Source: Sulfurovum sp.
Lineage (GTDB): Bacteria; Campylobacterota; Campylobacteria; Campylobacterales; Sulfurovaceae
Reading direction: 5' to 3'
DNA: 11,466 nt
NCBI GenBank assembly: GCA_021159425.1
Contig: JAGGRU010000200.1
Span: forward strand, 1 to 11,466
The notes under the pieces are model-generated. The model made no database searches and was not told where the DNA came from. It saw nothing but the letters and a program-made list of their open reading frames with translations. This document shows positions 1 through 6,192 of the stretch, one piece after another. The position numbers were made by a program, and so were the translations under genes. The first letter of the stretch is position 1; every line of letters starts with the position of its first letter.

Positions 1-971
1 CTGAGAGTTTTACAATAAAAGAGGTTCCCTATTATTTTGAGCGAAAATATGAGAGTGACTTTTTAGATGTGAAAGGACAGTCCATAGCCAAGAGAGCTTC
101 TCTTATCGCTGCTGCAGGCATGCATAATTTTTTGATGGAGGGGAATCCCGGCTGCGGTAAGAGTATGATAGCCAAACGGATTAAAGATATTTTGCCACCA
201 CTCTATGAAGAGGAGATACTTTCCATAGCTAAACACCAGTTTTTGGATGGAGTGACCCCTGATTTCAAGGCATTGAGACCCATACGTTCTCCACATCATA
301 CTGCAACCTCTGCATCGATCTTTGGAGGAGGTTCATCTACAGCAAAAATAGGTGAAGTTGCACTTGCAAATAAAGGTATTTTGTTTTTTGATGAATTGCC
401 TCATTTCTCCAAAAATGTTTTAGAAGCTCTACGAGAGCCTCTGCAAGATAAAAAGGTGCATATAGCCAGAGTGAATGCTAAAATCGAGTATGAAGCAGAC
501 ATTATGTTCGTGGCAGCACAAAACCCCTGTCCCTGCGGAAATCTATTGTCAAAAATGAAAGTGTGCCGCTGTTCAGAAGTGGAGATAAAAAGATACCAGA
601 ATAAACTTTCTGATCCATTTTTGGATCGGATCGACCTCTTTGTGGTCATGCAAGAGGTGCAGAGTGAGGATAAAGGAGATATTTCTTCCGTGAAAATGCA
701 TGAAGAAGTACTGAAAGCATTTAAGCTGCAAAAAGAGAGAGGACAGCAAAGACTCAATGGTAAGCTCAGCGAAGTAGAGATAGAGAAATATTGTGTCCTG
801 GATGATGCATCACAGAAGATCATGGAAGGTGCCATAGGAAAATTTGGACTTTCACATAGAAGCATAGCTTCAGTGAAGAAAATCGGGAGAACAATTGCAG
901 ATTTGAATGTGCATAAGAAGATAGAGAAATCAGATATATTGGAAGCATTGAGTTACAGGAGAAGAAAGTAG
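1..971 (+). CDS. comM: ComM/YifB-family AAA+ ATPase (Mg-chelatase-like), 5' end cut by window
   Basis: The frame is open from the window edge (first full codon at 3) to TAG at 969-971, so this is the C-terminal part of a longer protein; family members are about 500 residues. An apparent GTG start at 69 is internal, because the codons before it continue a family-like stretch (ESDFLDVKGQ). Visible motifs are Walker A GNPGCGKS (141-164), Walker B ILFFDE (378-395), a Cys cluster CPC...CRC (codons at 528, 534, 564, 570) that may bind metal, an arginine-rich sensor stretch (DPFLDRIDLF) and the C-terminal Mg_chelatase_C segment with SHRSIASVKKIGRTIADL. Known for the family: ComM is a hexameric helicase that promotes branch migration of incoming DNA in natural transformation, and older annotations call it a magnesium chelatase. 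Its stop codon lies inside a GTAG-footed repeat. Family assignment is firm; a role in transformation here is inferred. Confidence 0.92.
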   Translation, partial: ESFTIKEVPYYFERKYESDFLDVKGQSIAKRASLIAAAGMHNFLMEGNPGCGKSMIAKRIKDILPPLYEEEILSIAKHQFLDGVTPDFKALRPIRSPHHTATSASIFGGGSSTAKIGEVALANKGILFFDELPHFSKNVLEALREPLQDKKVHIARVNAKIEYEADIMFVAAQNPCPCGNLLSKMKVCRCSEVEIKRYQNKLSDPFLDRIDLFVVMQEVQSEDKGDISSVKMHEEVLKAFKLQKERGQQRLNGKLSEVEIEKYCVLDDASQKIMEGAIGKFGLSHRSIASVKKIGRTIADLNVHKKIEKSDILEALSYRRRK

Positions 972-993
972 GTCGGGGTGTCCCCACCCCGAC
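968..993 (+). repeat. REP-like palindromic repeat, copy 1 (GTAG foot + hairpin)
   Basis: GTAG (968-971) is followed by a perfect 9-bp stem GTCGGGGTG (972-980), loop TCCC (981-984) and CACCCCGAC (985-993). The element is far more GC-rich than its surroundings. It matches an inverted copy at 1048-1073 at 24 of 26 positions. A GTAG or GGAG foot beside a hairpin is the known hallmark of REP sequences mobilised by RAYT (TnpA_REP) enzymes; no such enzyme is in the window. The TAG of the foot is the stop codon of the upstream ComM-family gene. The hairpin may also slow or end transcription, but no T-run follows it directly. Confidence 0.8.
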
Positions 994-1047
994 GTTTAAT
1001 TCAAACTCTTATCTTGTCTGTTTTGTTTTGTAATTATGCATATTGTT

Positions 1048-1073
1048 GTCGGGGAGAGGACACCCCGACCTAC
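1048..1073 (-). repeat. REP-like palindromic repeat, copy 2, inverted (forms a BIME-like pair)
   Basis: Read on the minus strand this is GTAG (1073-1070), then a hairpin with 7-bp arms GTCGGGG/CCCCGAC (1063-1069 with 1048-1054) and an 8-base loop. Its first 16 bases are identical to copy 1, so 968-983 and 1058-1073 form a perfect 16-bp inverted repeat that could also fold as one long stem. Bases 994-1047 between the copies are AT-rich and show no further structure I can name. The TAG of this foot (1072-1070) is the stop codon of the minus-strand YeiH-family gene. Confidence 0.8.
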
Positions 1074-2137
1074 AATATTTCCACCACAACTTTAGTGACA
1101 ACAAAACCACCAACTACAAGCCAAACAAACATACTTAAAGCTGTGTAGATCGGAGCCAGTCCTAGACCTTTAAACTTTGCAAATATCGTTCCCATGCCAA
1201 GTGCTGTCATTGCCATTGTCAACAAGAAAGTGTCAACTTCATTGATGATGTCAACAAGTTCCAGAGGGAGAAGGTGAAGTGAATTGAACCCTGCAACTCC
1301 AATGAAATAGACAGCGAACCATGGGATGACCAGTTTGGTTTTTCCGCTTACTTCTTCTCCCTCTTTTTTGGCTGACCATGCAAGATACAGACCCAATACA
1401 ATCAGCATAGGTGCGATCATAATGACACGGGTCATTTTAACGATCACTGCAGCATCTGCCATTTCAGTGGGAGCACCTGGAATGGAAGCAGGAACGGCAA
1501 CGACTTGCGCTACCTCATGGATGGTTCCACCCACGTAAATACCAAACTCTCTTGCTGTCATATGTAAAAAGCCTGTTGCGTTTTCAATGATCGTTGTATA
1601 AAGTACAGGATAAAGGAACATAGAGATGGTTCCAAAAAGTACTACCATGGAGACGGCAATCGCTGTTTTATACTCTTCTGCTTTGAGTACTGGTTCCGTA
1701 GCAAGAACGGCTGCTGCACCACATACTGCTGCGCCTGATGCAGTGAGTATAGAAGTGTCTTTTTCCATACCAAAAATCTTTGTTCCTGCCCAGGTACCAA
1801 GGACGAGGGTAGAGGTAAGCATAATGAGTGAAACCAAAAAGCCATCCATTCCTACTTCAGCAATCTGCTGAAAAGTGATCCTAAACCCATAAAGAACAAT
1901 GGCAAAACGCAGGATCTTTTTCCCTGAGAAAGTAATACCGGACTGCCATGCTTTTGGTGTATTATTATGTAAAGTGTTAGCGTAGAAAATACCCATAACG
2001 ATACCGATAACAAGTGGAGAGAGACCTAAAGCCTTAATGGGACCGAGGTCTGCAATATAGGTTGCAGCTGCTGCAAAGATAGCAACAAAAAGTATCCCAC
2101 TTATTGTTCCTTTGCGATTTTCTTCTGAAAAAGCCAT
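1070..2137 (-). CDS. yeiH: YeiH/UPF0324-family putative sulfate (anion) exporter
   Basis: A 355-residue, very hydrophobic inner-membrane protein with about ten predicted membrane segments, matching the Cons_hypoth698/YeiH family in length. Recognisable family motifs are SGAAVCGAAAVLATEPV near residues 133-150 and GGTIHEVAQVVAVPA near residues 203-217. The start is ATG at 2137, with AAGG at 2147-2144 six bases upstream. The transport substrate is not experimentally settled; the family is commonly annotated as a putative sulfate exporter. The divergent LysR neighbour at 2257 repeats the well-known yeiH/yeiE arrangement, and YeiE-type regulators have been linked to sulfite stress in enterobacteria. 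In a sulfur-metabolising host, export of a sulfur oxyanion is a reasonable inference only. The TAG stop lies within a REP-like repeat. Confidence 0.87.
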   Translation of the reverse strand: MAFSEENRKGTISGILFVAIFAAAATYIADLGPIKALGLSPLVIGIVMGIFYANTLHNNTPKAWQSGITFSGKKILRFAIVLYGFRITFQQIAEVGMDGFLVSLIMLTSTLVLGTWAGTKIFGMEKDTSILTASGAAVCGAAAVLATEPVLKAEEYKTAIAVSMVVLFGTISMFLYPVLYTTIIENATGFLHMTAREFGIYVGGTIHEVAQVVAVPASIPGAPTEMADAAVIVKMTRVIMIAPMLIVLGLYLAWSAKKEGEEVSGKTKLVIPWFAVYFIGVAGFNSLHLLPLELVDIINEVDTFLLTMAMTALGMGTIFAKFKGLGLAPIYTALSMFVWLVVGGFVVTKVVVEIL

Positions 2138-2178
2138 AATATACCTTATCGTTCAATATAATTGATTATTTTTCAGGA

Positions 2179-2187
2179 ATTCTACCA
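2179..2187 (-). promoter_or_regulatory. Candidate extended -10 promoter for the yeiH-like gene
   Basis: The minus strand reads TGGTAGAAT, an extended -10 (TGnTAGAAT), which puts transcription start near 2172 and gives a leader of about 34 bases. The position 17 bases further upstream (2202-2207, TTACTA) is only a weak -35. Another AT-rich candidate, TATATT at 2160-2155, would leave too little leader for the ribosome binding site. Confidence 0.4.
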
Positions 2188-2189
2188 TA

Positions 2190-2220
2190 TTTTTGATATA
2201 ATAGTAAAATAAATCAAATA
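2190..2220. promoter_or_regulatory. Candidate LysR operator: TTTGAT-N15-ATCAAA dyad
   Basis: Half-sites TTTGAT (2192-2197) and ATCAAA (2213-2218) are perfect inverted copies 15 bases apart; the similarity extends to 7 of 8 bases at 2190-2197 and 2213-2220. LysR-type regulators bind such interrupted dyads. The site overlaps the -10 box of the LysR gene (fits autorepression) and sits at roughly -18 to -48 of the candidate yeiH start site (fits control of that gene). The region is AT-rich, so chance symmetry is possible. Confidence 0.45.
2194..2202 (+). promoter_or_regulatory. Extended -10 promoter for the LysR-family gene
   Basis: The plus strand reads TG-A-TATAAT (2194-2202), a consensus extended -10, placing the start near 2209 with a leader of about 48 bases. 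No good -35 is seen, which is usual for sigma-70-type promoters in Campylobacterota. Confidence 0.5.
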
Positions 2221-2256
2221 GTTAATGATAATAAATTTAATATATAAAGAGATAAA

Positions 2257-3174
2257 ATGAAATTAACCCTTCGACAAATGCAAATTTTTCTCAATGTTGT
2301 CAAGTCCGGTCACCTTACCAATGTGGCAAAAGAGATGAAATTAAGTCAGTCAGCTATTTCAATGTCCATAAAAGAGATGGAAAATATTTTAGGACGACCT
2401 GTGTTTGACAGGATCAATAAAAAGTTGGTACTTAATGAAGTGGGCCGTGCGTTCCATAAAGAGATAGACCCCATTTTTAAAAAGCTTTCAGATATAGAGT
2501 ATGAATTTAAAAATTCAGAAAATAAAGGGATGATACGAGTAGGTGCAAGTACCACAATTGTTGATTACCTTATGCCTTCTATCATATGCAGCTATATGTC
2601 TGCATACCCTGATGTAAAGATCACACTTAAAGAGGGTAATACAAAAGAGATAGCAGCGATGATAGAAGAGGGAAGCATTGATGTTGGTTTCGTTGAGGGT
2701 TTTGTTACAGGTTCAAATATCATCAAAGAGAAAATTGGTATTGACGAACTTCTTGTCGTTACGGCAGATAAAAACTTAACCAAGACCTGCTATATAGATG
2801 AACTTGCAGAAAAGAGGTGGGTACTTCGTGAAGAAGGATCTGGGACAAGAGAAGTCTTTTTAAATTATATCAAGGAAAAGGTAGATAATTTAAATATCTT
2901 TTTTGAGTTAGGTCATACAGAATCTATTAAAAGTATATTGATGAACCGTGAGTGTCTGACCTGTATTTCAAAGATCTCTGTTGAAAGTGAAATAAATAAC
3001 GGCAAACTGTATAAAGTTGCTGTGAAAAACTTTGAGTGTAAAAGAGATTTCTTAATGATCTACCATAAAGACAAGTATCACAGTACACTGTTTGAAAAGT
3101 TTCTTTTCTTCTCTAAAAAGTTAATGACACAAATGATAGAGGGAAACAATCAAATAAGTTTTAAATCGAAGTAA
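2257..3174 (+). CDS. LysR-family transcriptional regulator (YeiE-like)
   Basis: 305 residues, the normal LysR length. Residues 1-60 hold the winged helix-turn-helix (LRQMQIFLNVVKSGHLTNVA, then LSQSAISMSIKEMENILG and FDR). From about residue 88 a periplasmic-binding-protein-like effector domain begins (MIRVGASTTIVDYLMPSII), with the typical EEGSIDVGFVEG stretch and a WVLREEGSGTREVF segment as in CysB/YeiE-like members. The start is ATG at 2257, with AAGAG five bases upstream (2247-2251). It is divergent from the YeiH-like transporter, so its most likely target is that gene plus its own promoter; the effector cannot be read from sequence. Its last 14 bases overlap the convergent mobA gene, leaving no room for a terminator between them. 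Confidence 0.92.
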   Translation: MKLTLRQMQIFLNVVKSGHLTNVAKEMKLSQSAISMSIKEMENILGRPVFDRINKKLVLNEVGRAFHKEIDPIFKKLSDIEYEFKNSENKGMIRVGASTTIVDYLMPSIICSYMSAYPDVKITLKEGNTKEIAAMIEEGSIDVGFVEGFVTGSNIIKEKIGIDELLVVTADKNLTKTCYIDELAEKRWVLREEGSGTREVFLNYIKEKVDNLNIFFELGHTESIKSILMNRECLTCISKISVESEINNGKLYKVAVKNFECKRDFLMIYHKDKYHSTLFEKFLFFSKKLMTQMIEGNNQISFKSK

Positions 3175-3742
3175 TACGCTTCTGTGCTTTTTCATACTCG
3201 TGTGGATGATTTAAATTCAGGAAAAGGGAATCCTCTTTAAAGGGTACAAATTGTGTATCTACTTTTTTAAGTAAAGATTGAAGTCGATGATTCCCCTCTT
3301 TTAAATGTTCTTGAGCTATAGCCAATACAGAACGTTTATAGACGCCACATAGTGGTTGTACACCACTCTTGCTCTTTGCGACTACTGCATCAAATCTATT
3401 GTTGGAATGTATAAGTTTATCTATCACTTCCTTATTTACAAAAGGTGCATCCACAGAGAGAATAAAAACTTTATCAACCTTCAGTGTTTCAAAAATGCTG
3501 GTAATCCCAACCAAAGGGGAACTCTCTTTATACTTGTCTTCAATAATATTTGCTTTAAAATCAAACTTATTCTCTTTTGCTGAGATGTAGACTTTTTTAA
3601 ACAGTTTGGAGAGCCTTTTATGTTGAAATTCGCTTAAAGTGTTATACCCACCAAAAGGAAGAAGGGCTTTGTCTTGACCCATGCGTGAGCTCTTCCCCCC
3701 GGCAAAGATGATGAGAGGTATATTATATTTCGTTGGTTTCAT
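3161..3742 (-). CDS. mobA: Molybdenum cofactor guanylyltransferase MobA
   Basis: 193 residues from the chosen start. MobA transfers GMP from GTP to molybdopterin in the cytoplasm to make the bis-MGD cofactor used by nitrate reductase, formate dehydrogenase and related enzymes. The N-terminal nucleotide-binding signature LIIFAGGKSSRMGQDKALL is intact, followed by the metal-site motif ILSVDAPFV near the middle, a QPLCGVY segment and a C-terminal NLNHPHEY in place of the usual N-x-N-x-P. I start at ATG 3742 because GGAG lies eight bases upstream; a TTG two codons earlier has GGAG only two bases away. The start lies inside the end of the MFS gene (20-base overlap), suggesting translational coupling. 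The 3' end overlaps the convergent LysR gene by 14 bases. Confidence 0.92.
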   Translation of the reverse strand: MKPTKYNIPLIIFAGGKSSRMGQDKALLPFGGYNTLSEFQHKRLSKLFKKVYISAKENKFDFKANIIEDKYKESSPLVGITSIFETLKVDKVFILSVDAPFVNKEVIDKLIHSNNRFDAVVAKSKSGVQPLCGVYKRSVLAIAQEHLKEGNHRLQSLLKKVDTQFVPFKEDSLFLNLNHPHEYEKAQKRITSI

Positions 3743-4859
3743 AAGCAATTCTCCGTTTTTGATGTATCCACAATACCATAAATGCCATAAAAGTGATGAT
3801 TGCTTCTATGAGAAACATTTTCTCCCCATAGATCTGTCCAGAGAGGACTGCTCCGACTGAACCACCTAATCCAAAAGCAATACCCAGGAAAAACTGTTGG
3901 GCAAGTTTTTTCTGGGTATAGAGTGAAAATACATAAGTGATGGCGGCTGTATGGTAAAGGGCAAAAGAGATGGCATGAAGAGACTGGGATGCGAAGGTGA
4001 GTGTTACAGAGTCCGGAAAAAGGTAGAGCATCATCCAGCGCAGTGCAGTTATAAATGTAGCAAAGAGCAAAATGTTCAGTAAATTTCTCTGTAGAAGCGG
4101 TCCCTGAAAATAGAGCATGACTATTTCACAGATCACACCAAAACTCCACATCCAACTTACCATTTCAAGAGAGACTCCATGGGATGTTTCATAAATAGTA
4201 AAGAAGTTATAAAATCCTCCAAAGCCTACCTGCATAAGAAAGACAGAAGTCCAAAATGCCCAATATTTACTGAGTGAAAAACTGACATCATCCTGTGCAG
4301 ATTCATGTAAAGTCGTATCGTATTTTGTTAAAAGTGCACCAAAAATGAAGGTGAAGAACGCCATGGCACTTAAATAATAGAGTGCTTCATAAGGTGTTTC
4401 AAGTATTTTCCCCAGCCATAAAGCAATTCCCATAAAGCCCAAAGAGCCCCAAAGACGCACTTTTCCATAACGATTCTTCGATAAAGAGGAGAGGGCAATA
4501 GTTTCTATGTAGGGGAGAGAGATACCCATAGAAGCACCAAAAAGTAAATTGGCAAGAAGATAGAGCCAAAAACTTTCAACACTGTTTATAAAAATAACAG
4601 TTCCTATAAAAGTGAAGAGCAATGAAAGCAGATATACTCTCGTGGTAAGTGCCAGATAGTGACGAAAAATAAAAGGGAGCAGGAAACGCATAAATGGTGC
4701 TGCTGCATAAATAATACCAACTTCAACAGTAGAGTATCCCAGATCAAGTAAAACTTTTGGCATAAAAATAACATACACACCCACAAGTGCAAAGTAAAAA
4801 AAGTAGTATGCACCCAAAAGAGGTGAGAAAAGTGAAGTGTTTTGTTTAAGATTTGGCAT
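3723..4859 (-). CDS. MFS transporter, MFS_1_like (HcaT/LacY-type) family
   Basis: 378 residues with about twelve membrane segments. The N-terminal stretch LLGAYYFFYFALVGVYVIFM and the loop motif KNRYGKVRLWGSLGFMG after the fourth segment are typical of the MFS_1_like group, which includes 3-phenylpropionate and nucleoside/sugar proton symporters. The substrate cannot be told. The start is ATG 4859, only 11 bases after the stop of the RDD gene; the local Shine-Dalgarno is weak (AAGAA in the end of the upstream gene), so coupling to upstream translation is likely. mobA begins inside its 3' end. The arrangement implies one transcript through RDD, MFS and mobA. Confidence 0.82.
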   Translation of the reverse strand: MPNLKQNTSLFSPLLGAYYFFYFALVGVYVIFMPKVLLDLGYSTVEVGIIYAAAPFMRFLLPFIFRHYLALTTRVYLLSLLFTFIGTVIFINSVESFWLYLLANLLFGASMGISLPYIETIALSSLSKNRYGKVRLWGSLGFMGIALWLGKILETPYEALYYLSAMAFFTFIFGALLTKYDTTLHESAQDDVSFSLSKYWAFWTSVFLMQVGFGGFYNFFTIYETSHGVSLEMVSWMWSFGVICEIVMLYFQGPLLQRNLLNILLFATFITALRWMMLYLFPDSVTLTFASQSLHAISFALYHTAAITYVFSLYTQKKLAQQFFLGIAFGLGGSVGAVLSGQIYGEKMFLIEAIITFMAFMVLWIHQKRRIAYETNEI

Positions 4860-4870
4860 TTAGAGAATGG

Positions 4871-5356
4871 TTATTTCTTCATTACAATGGCAGTTCCACT
4901 CAAAAGATCATGCAGTGTTTTTTTGTCTTTTCTAAAAAACATCATGATCCAGCCAAAAAATGTAAACAGAGAGAGTATGGCAGAGAGGTTTCTGAAAAGA
5001 ATGATGAAAAGTGAAGGTTTTTCACCTGTAGTGTCATCAATGAGAGTAATTTTGTAAGCTCTGTACCCTGGCGTTTGTCCTGTCTTGAACATGAAAATTG
5101 TTTGCACGATCACAAGGGGGATCAGGATGTAGATCCATCCCATAGCCTTATGTTCAGCAAAGCCTTCTCGTCCACCCATTATAAGGTAAAATACGACATA
5201 CATTATGGGCATAACAAGCATAAATGAATCTGTAAGAAATGCTTTTATTTTGATTCCGGCAGAGGCATAATTCCACTTGTTTGCAGAATGGGGTTTTTCT
5301 ATAACGATTTCTTTTTCTTTACCTTGTTTTACATCACGAAATCGTTTTTTTGCCAT
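4871..5356 (-). CDS. RDD-family inner-membrane protein
   Basis: 161 residues from ATG 5356. The RDD domain is visible: GIKIKAFLTDSFMLV in the first membrane segment (R replaced by K, D kept), then GQTPGYRAYKITLID, an LFRNLSAIL segment and a terminal LHDLLSGTAIV. Three hydrophobic segments are predicted after a basic N-terminal tail of about 30 residues. RDD proteins are mostly uncharacterised; a few act in ion transport. The start is chosen because the ATG shares its A with the TAA of the upstream gene (TAATG), a classic coupling arrangement; a TTG four codons earlier lies inside that gene and has no advantage. Function is unknown. Confidence 0.8.
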   Translation of the reverse strand: MAKKRFRDVKQGKEKEIVIEKPHSANKWNYASAGIKIKAFLTDSFMLVMPIMYVVFYLIMGGREGFAEHKAMGWIYILIPLVIVQTIFMFKTGQTPGYRAYKITLIDDTTGEKPSLFIILFRNLSAILSLFTFFGWIMMFFRKDKKTLHDLLSGTAIVMKK

Positions 5357-6153
5357 TAGAAATCCCAAACGATAGATGCATAAGGACCCGAGAAGTCCAC
5401 ATCCACTATAAGCCCGTCTGTAAGGTCTTCACTATCCAAGTGTGCAGACTTGTACCCAGCTTCCAGTCCAAGTTCCATAGAGAACGTATATCGTGCACTT
5501 AGTTCATAGTCATAGAAAGTAGTCTCTTCATAGCTGATAACGTTGGCTTCCAATTGCAAGGATACATCCATATTGGGTACATTAAATCTTGCTTTTCCGT
5601 AAAGCATCGGAATCCACATATCTATATCAGTTGGGTAGGGTACCCCTATTGAAGGAGATGATATTGACCCAAAAGGAGTTGTGAAATCAAAACCTACAGT
5701 TGGCGTCACAGTGATGTCCCCGTTGAGGTATCTCATGGTCAGACCAGCATCCAGTTCAACCACATTATCTACAATTTCATAATAGGCTGTGACGTCATAA
5801 ACTTGAAGTGCAAGGTCTGTCTCTATATCACCTTTTCCACCAATGCTACCCCATGAAAAATCAGTCACATTTCCTGTACCCTCTTGATTCAAATTGCTAT
5901 AGGCAAACTTGACATTAGGCATAAAAGGTATTGGACTCTCAAAATAAGCTTTAAGAATAATATCTTGATCATCACTCCATCCAAAATCATTTTCTAAGTC
6001 AACAGCTGAATTAAGCGGTGTCCCGGGAAGCGTATAGGATGCACTGCCACTAGGAGTATGGCTATATATTCCAAGAGAGATTTCTCCCCCGATGGTATCA
6101 GCGTAGAGGGCGCTGGAAGCTAAGAGTATAGAAAGTGTTAATTTTTTTATCAT
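5356..6153 (-). CDS. Outer membrane beta-barrel protein, TIGR04219-like
   Basis: 265 residues. A clear Sec signal peptide (MIKKLTLSILLASSALYA, cleavage before D19) is followed by DTIGGEISLGIYSHTPSGS, which resembles the start of the TIGR04219 outer membrane family. The rest alternates polar and hydrophobic residues in short strands with acidic loops, and the protein ends in aromatic-rich ASIVWDF, the usual C-terminal barrel signal with a final phenylalanine. The function of the family is not known. The start is ATG 6153, with AAGGA six bases upstream. It follows gspF after 37 bases and is coupled by TAATG to the RDD gene, so it may be either the tail of the secretion operon or the head of its own unit. 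A secretion role is not supported by the sequence itself. Confidence 0.72.
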   Translation of the reverse strand: MIKKLTLSILLASSALYADTIGGEISLGIYSHTPSGSASYTLPGTPLNSAVDLENDFGWSDDQDIILKAYFESPIPFMPNVKFAYSNLNQEGTGNVTDFSWGSIGGKGDIETDLALQVYDVTAYYEIVDNVVELDAGLTMRYLNGDITVTPTVGFDFTTPFGSISSPSIGVPYPTDIDMWIPMLYGKARFNVPNMDVSLQLEANVISYEETTFYDYELSARYTFSMELGLEAGYKSAHLDSEDLTDGLIVDVDFSGPYASIVWDF

Positions 6154-6166
6154 TCATTTTCCTTAT

Positions 6167-6192
6167 TAGTATTATTTGTCAGTATAATACTA
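6167..6192. promoter_or_regulatory. 9-bp inverted repeat between gspF and the outer membrane protein gene
   Basis: TAGTATTAT (6167-6175) and ATAATACTA (6184-6192) are perfect inverted copies separated by 8 bases. The outer arm includes the gspF stop codon (6192-6190). On the minus strand, TATACT at 6186-6181 could be a -10 box with a start near 6174, about 21 bases before the outer membrane protein ATG. It could be an operator over that promoter or a weak AT-only stem; it is too AT-rich to be a convincing terminator. Confidence 0.35.

Noticed and set aside
69..71. GTG at 69 as the start of the ComM-family gene
   Set aside because: The frame is open to the window edge, the preceding residues fit the family, and no ribosome site precedes it; the gene simply begins outside the window.
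63..299. Minus-strand open frame opposite the ComM-family gene
   Set aside because: It lies wholly antisense to a well-conserved coding region, has no ribosome site and its translation resembles no protein; it mirrors the coding strand.
401..865. Minus-strand open frame of 154 codons inside the ComM-family gene
   Set aside because: Serine- and cysteine-rich translation typical of the antisense of a lysine/glutamate-rich gene; the sense frame carries all family motifs.
972..1069. The two GC-rich hairpins as ordinary intrinsic terminators
   Set aside because: Neither stem is followed directly by a T-run on its transcript strand, and the near-identical 26-bp sequence with the GTAG foot in inverted orientation is better explained as a REP-like pair. 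A secondary role in transcript ending is still possible.
3740..3748. TTG at 3748 as the mobA start
   Set aside because: GGAG would be only two bases away; ATG at 3742 has it at eight bases.
5354..5368. TTG at 5368 as the start of the RDD gene
   Set aside because: The ATG overlapping the upstream stop as TAATG is a much more usual coupled start and the four extra residues add nothing to the domain.
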